Below are positions 49,186 to 60,186 of a DNA stretch of 64,000 nt, piece after piece. The DNA is taken from contig JANPWX010000038.1 of assembly GCA_024734555.1 (NCBI GenBank), forward strand, positions 3,797,586 to 3,861,585. The letters run 5' to 3'. The position numbers were made by a program, and so were the translations under genes. This DNA is from Trochalopteron elliotii (lineage: Eukaryota; Chordata; Aves; Passeriformes; Leiothrichidae). Every line of letters begins with the position of its first letter. The stretch's first letter is position 1. Below the pieces are notes generated by a model, which was not told where the DNA came from, made no database searches, and worked only from the letters and a program-made list of their open reading frames with translations.

Positions 49186-49974
49186 ATGTCATTCACAAAA
49201 GCTGCTCTCTTTACCTCTGCCCCCTGCGTGGGTGTATCACACCAGGTTACTGAGGCAGTGCTACAGTTCAGTGTTTTCTGTTTGAATTTGATAATAAACA
49301 TTGCAAAAGGCAAACACATTTCCTTCTACTCTGTTAGCAGGGGAAAAGCAACGAGTAGAAAAGGCACTGAGATGAAAGACATAACTACAGGTGGAACACA
49401 TCCACCAGCTGATGAACAAACAATACCCAGAATAGTGAGAAAATGCTTCCAACACTATGGCAGGGCAGGGCAGGGCAGGCCAGGCTTGCCTGGCCTGGCA
49501 CACACGGTGTGCGTTTACAACTGTGGCTATCATGGGCATCCTAAAGAAATACCGAATCCAGCTGGCAGAAGGTTCCAAACTTTCCATGGTGTCATCCTCC
49601 CCAGAATGCCTCCATTGTGTGTACACTGCGGCACTTCCAGGCAGGGAGCTGGAGGGTTCCTGTGGCAGCTGTCCAGCTGCATGCATGCTGGAATTGAGCT
49701 GAGTCTCCATCAGGGACTGACTCACTGCAGCACACTGACCTGCAAGGGAGCAGATTTCAAGGCCCACTTGATGGTGGTAATGTCCTCCCTTCTCACTCCC
49801 TGCTGGCAGAAGCCACTGTGTGCTGGGGACTGCAGATTAGTCACTCTGCAACCCGCATCCCTTGTCCTCTGCAGGATAGGGGAGAAGGGAGAAAGAACAA
49901 GAAATTGGTATCACCACCTAAACCACTGCTCCCAAAGGGCTGCACTTCTATGTGGGTGCCTATGCCCTCTGTGA
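49186..49974 (+). other. Longest ATG-initiated open frame (262 codons), probably not a gene
   Basis: The frame starts at ATG 49186 and ends at 49974, with a 168-codon frame antisense inside it. The peptide is rich in C, H, P and G, with no domain, motif or repeat that I recognise. It runs through a GGGCA minisatellite and a palindrome (49460-49499), which real domains rarely do. No intron signals or polyadenylation signal are placed to support it. Local GC richness lowers stop-codon frequency and explains much of the length. A recently formed gene or lncRNA remains possible. Confidence 0.1.
49460..49499. repeat. (GGGCA)n minisatellite with adjoining palindrome
   Basis: Four GGCAG units are followed by ccaggcttgcctgg, a 14-base near-palindrome, and a second cctgg. 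Simple-sequence expansion beside an inverted repeat. Confidence 0.75.
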
Positions 49975-50383
49975 GGAGTGGGAATCACACTGAGGCTGGG
50001 GAGGTTGAATGGAATTATCTGCCTTCAAAAGGTTCATGGGAAATTTAAATGCTGGACGTCTCTGTATGGCTGTCTTCAAAGGCTTTTTTACTAATGGATT
50101 ACCCTTCCTCCTCCAAAAGTATGTTTGTTCAAGCAAGAAAATTAGCATTAATGTGGCCATTTTTAATCCAATATCTTCCTTTTGCTTAATTTTACCAATG
50201 TTATAAAAAGAAAAACAAAATTCTCTTTTTCCTTGGCCTCGTATGTTCTCTGTCCATGGCAGAGGCCAGTGCTGAGGAAGCATCTGGGGCGCTCCAGGTC
50301 TTTTGCTCTTTTTTCAGCAGTGGACTCCATTATAACCAAGTTAATTGGCCAAAACCTTTTATTAACAGTGCACAGGCTAGGTG

Positions 50384-50414
50384 ATATAGTAAGGGCTGAA
50401 TATAGTAAGGGCTA
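50384..50414. repeat. Two-copy 16-base tandem duplication
   Basis: The unit atatagtaagggctga occurs twice in a row, the second copy lacking its last base or differing there. It appears recent because the copies are otherwise identical. Confidence 0.85.
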
Positions 50415-50640
50415 AGAAAGTCCTTGCAAACTATTTATGGGGAGAGTCGATAATTCTTATGTGCTGCCTTCTTCTCTGCCGTGGAACCATCCACACGTAT
50501 TATAAGAAGAGCTGAATCACCGCCTTATAAATAGACTCACCACGTATTTTCTCTCCCTGAAAATAATTTCAAATCGAACATGCCTACTCTATTCACTTTG
50601 AATTACTGCTCCTAAGAAAAGAGAAGATGATGACATTTTC
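50395..50640. promoter_or_regulatory. Candidate MEF2/CArG-type enhancer
   Basis: Within 105 bases lie CTATTTATGG (50431-50440, a CArG-like SRF site) and TTATAAATAG (50525-50534, whose complement CTATTTATAA fits the MEF2 consensus). Around them are CpGs retained in AT-rich DNA (gtcgataatt, tgccgtgg, cacacgtatt, caccgcc, ccacgtatt, atcgaac). Clusters of MEF2 and SRF sites are typical of muscle and activity-dependent enhancers. No exon is nearby. Function is inferred from motifs only. Confidence 0.25.
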
Positions 50641-50704
50641 TAACTCTTTCTACTTTCCCCATTAGTAGTCTGACTGTTAAAAGCCTTGACTGTTAGCCTT
50701 TGGG

Positions 50705-50780
50705 ATGCAAACCTGCTCTCATTTAAGTCAATGTGAGTTTTATCATTGACTTAATTGGAAGTGAGATTGAGCCATTGGGC
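50705..50780. repeat. Ancient palindromic repeat (MITE-like)
   Basis: The arm ctcatttaagtcaatg pairs with cattgacttaattgg around a short loop (tgagttttat), the same 'aagtcaatg / cattgactt' core as the repeats at 20427 and 23253. Mutated arms suggest an old insertion. It probably belongs to the same loose family of amniote palindromic DNA-transposon remnants. Confidence 0.5.
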
Positions 50781-53700
50781 ATGTGAGTGGCTTTGTATAG
50801 AACTTTGAAAAAAATAATAAAGGAGACTGAGGCAAAATGTAGTGCCAGTTTTTTCATCACAGTGATAACCCAGCTTTGCCCAGCCTGCCAAGAGTCATGC
50901 TAAGAGGAAAGCCTAGCCTCAAAGGAAGTACTCATAATATTATAGCCTAATTAGTTTATGGGAGAAAAATGCTGAAGGGGAGAGCCGCTCCCCTTGTTAA
51001 ATATTTCAGCATTGCAACGCTGACTAATGTTGTCTGCTCAACACTAAGTTAGCCAGAGTCCTTGCCCTGTTCCACTGCTGCCTGCCTAGGATTCTCTGCT
51101 CCCTCCTCAAGCCTTGGTTTTGGTTTAATGACAGTCATGCTGGGTATCTCTGAAAGTACAGAAAACATTGTTTTTCTGTGTATCTAATTTGCCCATTATT
51201 AATATTATCCCAAATCTTTTAAGTAGGTGATTATTAAGCAAAGAAATAGCAATGAAGCAAGGAAAGAATTTGATAGGGAGATTTACTGTGTGGGAGGCAG
51301 AGATAAAATTAGATTTCTTTAAGCTATGTAGTACAGTTATTAGGAAGTTAGGCTAATTTTTCAAGGAGCAGTCGCTTAAATAACCTCATCTTATTATTCA
51401 TGCTGAGGTATTTACTACAAAAATTCTTTCCCCCAGGTCATCGTTTTTTCCAGCAGCAGAAGTTGGGAACTCAACAATTGTTTGCAGACCAGAATAATGC
51501 AATGACATGTTACGGTAATGTGAATGGTAGATTATGAAAGGACATGATTTAAAACCACTCTGCTTGGTTCTAGTGGGATTTTTTTGTTTGGCCTCTTTTA
51601 GCATTTTCACCAGCTCTCTCCAAGTTTTCCATTTACAGTCTCAGTGGAGACAGCAGTAAATTTTACCCACCTCAATTTGTTCTTAATGCTGTTTCCTATT
51701 ATCTGCTGACTTTTCTAAAGGTGCCCCACTATCAATCCCACTGACTGTTAATAGCACCAAGTATCTCCACCACCACAGAACTCCTAAGTGTATTTTGCCT
51801 TAATTAGTTTCTTTTTTCCCCCATCTCTATTCGGTTGCTCCCACCTAGCCTGTGTGTGAATTAATCAGACTGACTTTTAGGCTAAACTATGGGCTTCTAG
51901 GAGCACATGTAGCTCTTAACACAGAATACATTTTCCAAGCCCTGAAGTGGGAGGCAGTCTCTGATCATTTGTGAGTTTGGCAGTCCCGCACAGCTTGGCA
52001 AATATTTCCACTTGTACTTCTTTCAACAAAGTGACTTCAGTTCTGCTCCTGTTTTGTTCTGCTTTACAAGATTGTTTACAGGACTACCTCAGCATGTACT
52101 TCTCAGCTCCAGCTTGCTGGCACACCACCCTGAGCCACATGGGTTTATGCAGATCTCTCCTCCTGACCTTTCCAGTGAGCTGGGAGAGGGCTGCATAAAC
52201 CCCTGTGGCTCTTTATTGTGAAGTCAACTTCTCAAAATTCAGGGGAGAACTCTAGCTCTTCCATAAACTATAAACTATAGCTCTTCTATGTTTTCATTAT
52301 TTGCAGTCTTAACTTAATCTCTTGCTGCTGGTGATCTGCCAATTAAATGGGTCTTTCTTGTTTTAGAGAGGACACTTTTGAATCATTGACCTCTGCTATG
52401 TTGTTGGCTGAATGAGACCTCACATGCTCCAGTTTAGAAAGGGTCAGCACATCATGCAGAGCTCTGCTACTTGTGTTAGGCTGCTCAATACATATGATTT
52501 GATTTGAGGGCAGAGATACTGAAGTGGAGATCATCTAAAGTCCCGCAAAAATGGCTAGGATTGGAGAGCCTCTTTAGAGTTGCAAATCCATGTGTGCCCA
52601 AGACCTCTCAAGGTGAGGCAGTGAAGAGACACTTTCACTTCCACAATTATTGGCTGCTGATCTCCTGTGTCAGAGTGCATGTAGCTGTTCCTCTAGGACA
52701 AATTTGGAGAGGTTGGCACTACCACAAATTTCATTTTTTCAAAATAAATGTTTTCTTGTTTAAAATGAGGTAAATATGAGCATGACAGTGAGAAAAATGT
52801 GTCCTTAAAACATGGATTTGGTTCTAGTATGTGAAATGGAAAATCCTAACCAGCTCCTGAAGTTACCTCCAAAGCAACAGCATATGGGAAAAATCAGTTT
52901 TGAAAGCAACCACTGATTCATGTAAATCAGTATAAAAATTCCTGAGGTAGCTCTGAAGTAAGATGAAAAAAGGCTAATATGGCTGTGTACTGGTTTGGCA
53001 TTAATTTATTTGTGGTAAAAAGGGAATAAGAGATTGGCTGGGGTGAGAGGTGGTGCATTTTTGAAAATGCTGAGGAGAAGATGAAAATAGGGTTATTGGG
53101 AGAAGTTTTTGTCTCTGAAACTTCAGCAACTACAGTAATTAAGCAGCACCAAGGAATGTATTTTCAAGGCAGGGTGCAGAACTGGTGTAATGCTAACAGA
53201 GACAGATGTACAAACAGCTCTTCTCACCTCTGCTGGTAACTCCTCATACTGCTCTAGGTCCACGTTTCCCCCGTCTTCCTTCCTCTTTGCATGTTTCTCT
53301 TTCTCTTGTTTCTTTCTCTTTCTTCAAACAAGGCCAATGCACATTCTTTTTACTAGCGGTGATAGGGAAGGGAACAAAGGCTGAATCTGCCTGGCAAATT
53401 TGCATGCCAAATTCATAAGACTGTCAGGCTCCTCTCATTCCCAGAAGTATTTGTCCTTAAAACACTTGTAACAGAAGTGACACTGTAAACAAGACAAGTG
53501 TCCCCAATGAGTAAATTAAGCTTTTCAGAATTAAGTTTTTAGTGATATACGTCAGCATTCAGTCAATTGTTTTCCTAACCTGATTATGGCATTGCACTCC
53601 TTGCAAAAATAAACATTACATTTGTCTTTAGAGGAAACGAAAAATGGAGGTAAGGAATGTGCAGACAGTCAGGAAGACTGTAACTGGGACATCGATTCAA

Positions 53701-54439
53701 GTCAGGATGCCTTGAAAATCCTCTTTCAGATTTCTCTTTAGGTGACCTTGTCCAGTTCTTTCAGGTTTCTTTTGCTGCAGTATATATAACTGTAGGACAG
53801 AAGTACAAACGCCCTTCTTCATCATCCTTGTAAGAGCAAGAGATGGTTCCCCCCAGCCTCCAGTGCTGACATGCATGCATCCCTGCCCTGGGCTCCATGG
53901 TGCACTGTCACCAACATCCAGGCATGCAAGAGAGGCACAGGCCTGTTGTCCCTTGGTTTCCTCACTGCATGCAGGTGACACAGGTTGTGTTTGCACATCA
54001 GGTTTCTATGGGGCTTTGCACTGTGACCACCCTGCCAGAGGTGACACACGCTGATGGGTGTGAGCTCTCCTTTTTTTCCAAGAGGAAAGGCGGACCTGAA
54101 AATGGATCAGAAACAATATGTAGATTATCAGAGTATCCCAGAGCCCTTGGCTCCCTGGGGCCTCACAGCTGCAGGGCAGGGTGGCTGTGCTTTTTCTGCA
54201 GTCAACCCCAGCCTCAAGAGCCTTGGGAGCACACCAAAAGCTTGTGCAGCACGCAAATTGGTGTTTTGTGCAAGGATTCATTTCTGGTGACCATCTCCTC
54301 CTTTGTCTGACTCCCATGGTCCCACAGGTGCTGTGGAATTCATTCCTCGACCCAGATTTTCCTTCCCAACTTCCAAGGCCAGACGTTCAAAACTTTGGAC
54401 TTAACTGTTCTGCCTTTGTCTGAACCCTTCAGTGAAAGG

Positions 54440-54620
54440 CAATTAGCACATATTTACCTAGCTGAGAGGCACATTGTAAGGCCTAATGAATGGCCTCACA
54501 GTACCTGGTGTGCCGTTAAAGTCTAGAAGAGCCTGATAAGGAGGTGAGCTTTACTTAATTAAGTTAACCTTCAGATTAATCGAGCTGTGCGTTAAAAAAA
54601 AAGCAACTTGAGAGCACACA
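54440..54620. promoter_or_regulatory. Candidate conserved non-coding element
   Basis: Complex sequence with TAAT-type sites (ggcaattagc, tacttaattaagttaacc, cagattaatcgagctg) and retained CpGs. It ends at an A-tract (about 54594). Enhancer-like by composition only. Confidence 0.2.
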
Positions 54621-54719
54621 GCTCCTGCAGGTCTGTAGTCTTGTTTCTGGGGCTGCTCTCATTAGAGCGACCCAAACACAGTCTGTCAGAGGGTAGGTAC
54701 ATTGCTGGGGTGCACGCTG

Positions 54720-55170
54720 ATCCTCCCTGCTTATTTATGCTTTACAAAGTGTAAATTTCAGAAATAAATTGTTGATCTACTCTGCATGCAGCGAAACTTT
54801 GCCCAAGGCTGGACTGGTGATTTTTTTTTTCTGTGTGCCTACTTGCTCCTTTGGATGATGCCTACATGCTGCTATTTCAGTTCCTAACCAAGCAATTATC
54901 CAGCTACATGTATGTGCAGCAAGCACACTGAGCACAGCTGCCTCCCCGGTGACTTCAAGGAAACTCAGGTGTCTCTTTCACTCTTTTTATTGCATTGACC
55001 CTTTGTACATTAGCCTGTAATTCTTCTTCTTTAGCGATTTATGGCTATAAAGGTATATCCTTTTAAAACCCTCTCTCCTCTCTTGGCAGATTGCAATTAT
55101 TTTTCTTTTTTTTTAATTTTATTTTTTAATGACTAATTACCTAGGGGCTTTGTGGATAGGCTGTTGGTTT
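54720..55170. promoter_or_regulatory. Candidate conserved non-coding element
   Basis: Contains gcttatttatgctttac, ttgcattgaccctttgt, ttagcgatttatggctataaag, and near the end aatgactaattacctag. Nuclear-receptor-like (tgaccctttg), Cdx/Hox-like (tttatggc) and homeodomain motifs lie close together. No gene. Motif-based inference. Confidence 0.2.
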
Positions 55171-58100
55171 TAATGCCTCACTGCAGGGCCCCTTCCCGCT
55201 CAAGTGTAAAAGACAGAGAGGTCACAATAGCAGTGCTCAGCATAATTTCCCCCCTCCTCCACTGGAAATCTGTCACCCACCTCTTTAGCTCTTGACGTGA
55301 AAAAGAGGAAGAAAGAAGCAATATGTGGGAGAATCTCTGTGGTGTGTTGTCTGGCAGTCTGACATGCTAATGTTTTTTTTGCTGGGAAACAGCTGAAAAG
55401 GGAAAGGGCTTGCTGACTGGCTTCTCTTGCCATCCACGGTCAAGCAGAAGATGCTGAGTGGGAAACCAGAGCTGGTGCAGCCAGTAAGCCATGCAGAAGC
55501 AGCCATAAATCCCCTGTCAATGTGCAGATGAAACTCAGCAGAACGTTCTCAGATGCTGGATACAAGCCTAGGTGGAAGAAGACAGAGGACAGTGTCACCC
55601 AATGGAGCTGGGGCAGAGGGGAAGGGAGCCCTCAGTGATGGGGAGGTGTGATGCAGGGCCCCAAAGGGCCTCAACACAAACCCAAGAGAGCTCCTGAACA
55701 GGGGATTGTACCAACAAGGGCCTCTGCCAAATCTCTGCTAACTGTGTCTGATGGAAAATCTTTCCAGCTGAGTAGCACTGTCTCTTGGAGGGGGTTATTT
55801 TCTCTTCCTGGGGTGAAAAGGGTGAAGAGAGCCAGCACGACTCTAGGGAGTGGAACCTGGTGTCATCAGGAGATGCTTCACGTCTAGTGGAGTCTTAACT
55901 GTGTAAACCTTTGGGTAATCAATAGGTTAAATGTAGTTGAACATAGTAGGCAAAAGTTATTGGTTTGGCTTTTTTCTTGGGAAAAAGTAGAATTCCAGGG
56001 AATGATGAAGACTTGTTTGAGAGTTGATGTGACTATCTGTGCCTTGGATGATCTGTCAAATCTTGGAAGATATTCTGTATTGTATAAAGTAAAATGGAAA
56101 AGTAAATGACTTACCTTTAATGGAAGGATCTGTAGTCTAATCTAGAATAAGACTAATTTATAATATACATGCATTTTTTCATGAATTTAAAGATTGCATC
56201 TTCCAGTTCATGCTCATAATGCGTGTAAGATACGTTTCAGGAGACAGAACACCTGTAAGCAAGGAAGAAAACTGAAGACATGTTGTATTTGTTGCTTTTG
56301 ATCTTGTCAGCTTGAAGGAAGATTCCTCAGAAAGAGATCTAACAGAAATATTTACAGTGACATGGATGACAATACACCCCATGGGCTTTGGCTCAGGCAA
56401 GTGTGATATCCAGGGAAATCACTTTTTCTTACTGGAGAAGAAAAAAAAATGCATTAAAAAGTGTCATTTAATGCATGCCATGGTTATAGAAAGGTGTTTT
56501 TTATATGGAGAACCACTGATGTATTCCCTTACAGACAGTATACATCACTGTAAACCAGCCTGCCTGTTTTATTTTGTCTATCTGTCTGTCCAGATACCTC
56601 CTATTCTAATTTAATTCCAAGAAACTGAACTTCCATGAAGGGATTTATTTAGGGGTGTGATGACTTCAGACTTTACAGGTGATTTTGAAAAGATGATATA
56701 AACTTTCAGAAACATCAAATGTCTCATTGGATGAAAGATTAAGATGAGTTTGCTTTTATCTGGATTGTCTTTAAATGCCCAAATTAGTTTTCACTCTGTC
56801 TAAAGAGATGCAGAGATCTGGGTTTGCCTTTGTGCATCTGAAGGCTGGGGCTGACTCTCACTTGGTGTCTGAAGAGGAAACTGGATTTTTTTGGCTTTGG
56901 ATACAGCTCACATTTCTCTAAGATATATGCCCTTTGTCCATTTGGAAAAGACACAGTTTGAGGACTTCTACTGTTTGTCAGGAGTTTCTGAGTGCCAAAC
57001 AAAGCTTGCCAGGGGGGCAACACTGTACCTGGTAGTGTTTCACAGGTGGGGTGTAGGTCTGTGTCTTGGCTTTTTGCTGTACATGTGCCTAGGCAGCAGT
57101 GAGCCCTAGCATAACCTCTGCTTGGAAACTGTCTCCTGAAGCCACACGGTAGCTGGGGCTGGACCCAGTTTCCCACTGCTTCTTCAAATCTGTAGATGGC
57201 TGAGAATGCCTGCGTGAGACCTATCCATGCTCTCCACAAAAAGAGAAACCATCAATTCCCATTTCTAGTCAAGATTAAATGACAGCATCACATGCAACTA
57301 CAAAAGGAAAGTATCCAGGAGGGAGTGTGTGATCTGTCCTCCCACATCAGTTCTCTGCTGTCAGATCAAAGCTACCAGGAACTTAAAGAGACAGGTCCAG
57401 GGAAAACCTAATCCCCCACTTGTTAGTGCTTGCCGTTTAGTGGTAAGGTTTGTGATAACTGATGTTTTCCCCAGTGCCCCAGTTCTTTGAGTCACACAGC
57501 TTGGTGTGAATTGTTTTCTTAAATGTTAATTTCTAGAAAAAAAGCCTGAGGACATGACCAAAGTCCTCCTTTGTCAATAAGAAGTGAAAAGAAAAAGGGT
57601 CAAACTTACTGTTTTGAGCAGTACATTTTAAGCTTTTCTATGATCCAGCTTGTGGGGTTTTTTAAGTGTAGCTGTGACAACACTGCGTTATGATTATGCA
57701 GCACAGTGGAACAATGTTTCCTACTGCCATCGATACCTCCTCACTTTGCTAATTCTTTCTGCTTCTCCATTTCCTTCTTCCTGGGGTTACTCCAGCCCCC
57801 ATCTCCCCTCTTTATTGCCTTTCTCAGACTTTCCTCCCTTCTCACCAACTCCCTGTGCTCCTCCTGGTCATGCAAGCACCCCGTGAGTAGGGGAAGGGTT
57901 TTAGTCCGTCGGTCCCATTCTCATGTCCCTTCCATCAGTAGCACTTTTTCACCCCAGGCTCCTGGTGGCTTTAAGGGACACAATCACTCAGAGCTTGCTG
58001 CCTCCTTCTACACCGGGCAGAGGACAGTTTTGATGCTGAGGTTCACAGGGCTTCCTGGCCCTCCTGTAGCAGCTGAGGTTTGCCACCACAGGAGATGTGC

Positions 58101-60126
58101 AGCTGCAGCGAGAGGTACCAGAGGGTCACAACTCCTAGGATTGATCTTCTCAAGGTGAAGGTCACCTCATGTGACCTACCTTAGCAAGGAGAAAGATACA
58201 GGAGAAAGAGATGATGGTAATGGTTGTATAAAAGGTACAGAAATAGGGAGGGAGAAGAAGATTGGATTTCTGACTAATGTTTTAGTGTTTTACAATTTGC
58301 TTTTATCCAGTTGAAGTTTAGTATGTGGGGCTGTGATTACTGCCTGTGGAAGGGAAGGCAAGGGAGGCAGCTGCACAAGGAAATTTCTGTCTGTGGTGTC
58401 CTCTGTCCCTGGTCTCCCCTGACATTCACTGGAAAAAGCTAAACTCCTCTGCAGGGCAATTCAAAGCAGAAAATTAACTCCATGCTCTCCTTTTTCTGTC
58501 CAAGGCCAAAGTTCCCTTTTCTGAATAATGTTTTTCTTAACACATTGGTTTGTTGAATTAAATGGGGCTCAGTGTGTGAGTTGACCTGAACGACCATTAG
58601 CAAACACATATAAAAGCTACACCTGCGAGGAACAGTTGCAGGGAGGGCTGTCATGCAGCTCCACAGGCTGCTCTGGCTCAGAGCAGAGGAGAATTGGCAG
58701 CAAAGAATGATGGCTTTATTTGTACACCAGTTTCAGGTGTAAACAAGAACTGCTTCATGCAAACCCTTCTGTTCATAAAGCTTCTTGCTTGACGGTGGAG
58801 TCATTTAGCAATCACTAAACCCTGTTCAAGTGCAGATGCTCATCTTTTATTCTGAAAAGATACATATGTGTGTTTCCTTTTGATAACTTAGTGTTGCTAC
58901 CAACATCTATCACCCACATCTGCTTGAAATAATGCTTCTGACCTATTTCTCTCCCCTGCTATACACATTCTCATTCCTACTGGATTTTTGTGTAACCGCG
59001 GGCAGTGTTGGCTTGTGGCACAGGACTAATTGTGAGTCAAGTGTGAAAATGTGCCCATACTCAGCAAGTGGCAATCACATGTGCCACTGGGTACAGCTGT
59101 ATGGGAAAACCAGCTCTGTGTGTCACCACCGCAGGAGAATGTCTGCTGGTAATCAGGTGTAAGTCCCAGATGTTGCTGAGACAAGGTGCTGATAATCTTC
59201 AGTTCCCAGGAATTGTATATCCTGGTGAGATCAGGAGGCTTCATTCCCCGTGGAGGCTTTGCCCCTTGTAGTACCCTGCCCTTGCCCCTCAAACCTCTTC
59301 TTTGTAACTTTTGCAAATGCTCGCTGGATGTGCAAGCCCTGCAGGACTTAATGGTGCTATTATGGTTGGCAGGAGTTTGCATTTCCTTGATGCATGCAAA
59401 AAGTGCCACCTCCACCAAGGCCCCTTAAGGTTTTCATGTCTCCAGCTGATGCTAAATATACCATTTAGAGTCCTTATGACCCTCTCAAAAATACAGCTTA
59501 CCTCCTGAGCAATTTCCACAAGTATCCAGGGCTCAACAGAGACAAATTCCCACAGGCAGCATGAAGCCTTGGAAGTACAGATGCAGAGTTGCTTGCAAAT
59601 CTAGCTCAGAGCAAAACATAAACCCAGAAAGAAGATGCCCAATCTCTGCAGAGGTATGCCCATGCTTACTGACATTTCCAAATGATACCAAAGCCAGGTA
59701 TGGGCTACATGAATGACTGTGGCAGAATGAGAGCAACTTGGCTGAGTGTGGGAGCCCCGCATCCAGCTACCAATTCAGCTGAGTTCAGTTAGCTTTGGAG
59801 AAGGATCTGGACCCACCTCCAGAGCAAGACATCTCACCCCCCAGCCTATTTGAGAATGTCCAGCTCAGATTGATTCACACTGTCTTCCTCTGAGCCCATG
59901 AGGAAAAGCTTGCTAGAGCATTTCTACTTTTCCAGAGAGAGAGAGATGGTTATCTAATTAGCTTCTATTTCCAGCTGTCCCAGAGAAGCAAAGGGAGGGT
60001 CTGGGCTCATTTAGTTTTAAGCAGCAGAGTGTCAAGGACCCTTCCCCATAGCACTTCACTCTCCCTTGAGTTAGAGGTCTAACTAACCCAGAGCTTTGCT
60101 TTCCCATGAACTGTCCGTTCATGTAA
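55171..60126. other. Mixed unique DNA, nothing identified
   Basis: No exon, RNA gene or mobile element recognised. A TATA-like acatataaaagc (about 58606) lies near 'cacctgcgaggaac', but no exon follows. GC is somewhat higher than in the centre of the window, giving overlapping frames up to about 150 codons on both strands. Confidence 0.45.
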
Positions 60127-60186
60127 GAGTTGGTCTAGATGATCCTTGTGGGTCCCTTCCGACTCAGAATATTCTGTGATTCTGTG
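60127..60186 (+). mobile_element. CR1 LINE 3' end fragment
   Basis: gagttggtctagatgatcct, tgtgggtcccttccgactca and attctgtgattctgtg match the last 60 bases of avian CR1. Same orientation as the other three copies. Non-coding remnant. Confidence 0.9.

Larger units (their letters stand above)
49975..54439. other. AT-rich stretch without recognised genes
   Basis: Contains a candidate enhancer (50395-50640) and an ancient palindrome (50705-50780), listed separately. No exon or RNA gene recognised. Frames are under about 110 codons. Confidence 0.5.

Noticed and set aside
56784..57239. 151-codon minus-strand frame
   Set aside because: No domain, no splice or polyadenylation support, and no clear similarity to a known protein. 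Consistent with chance in a moderately GC-rich stretch.
57706..58158. 150-codon plus-strand frame
   Set aside because: Pyrimidine-rich DNA gives a Ser/Pro/Phe-rich reading in overlapping frames, and nothing supports translation.
58606..58660. TATA-like box (acatataaaagc) as a promoter
   Set aside because: No initiator-supported exon, CpG enrichment or splice donor follows. TATA-like strings are common in AT-rich DNA.
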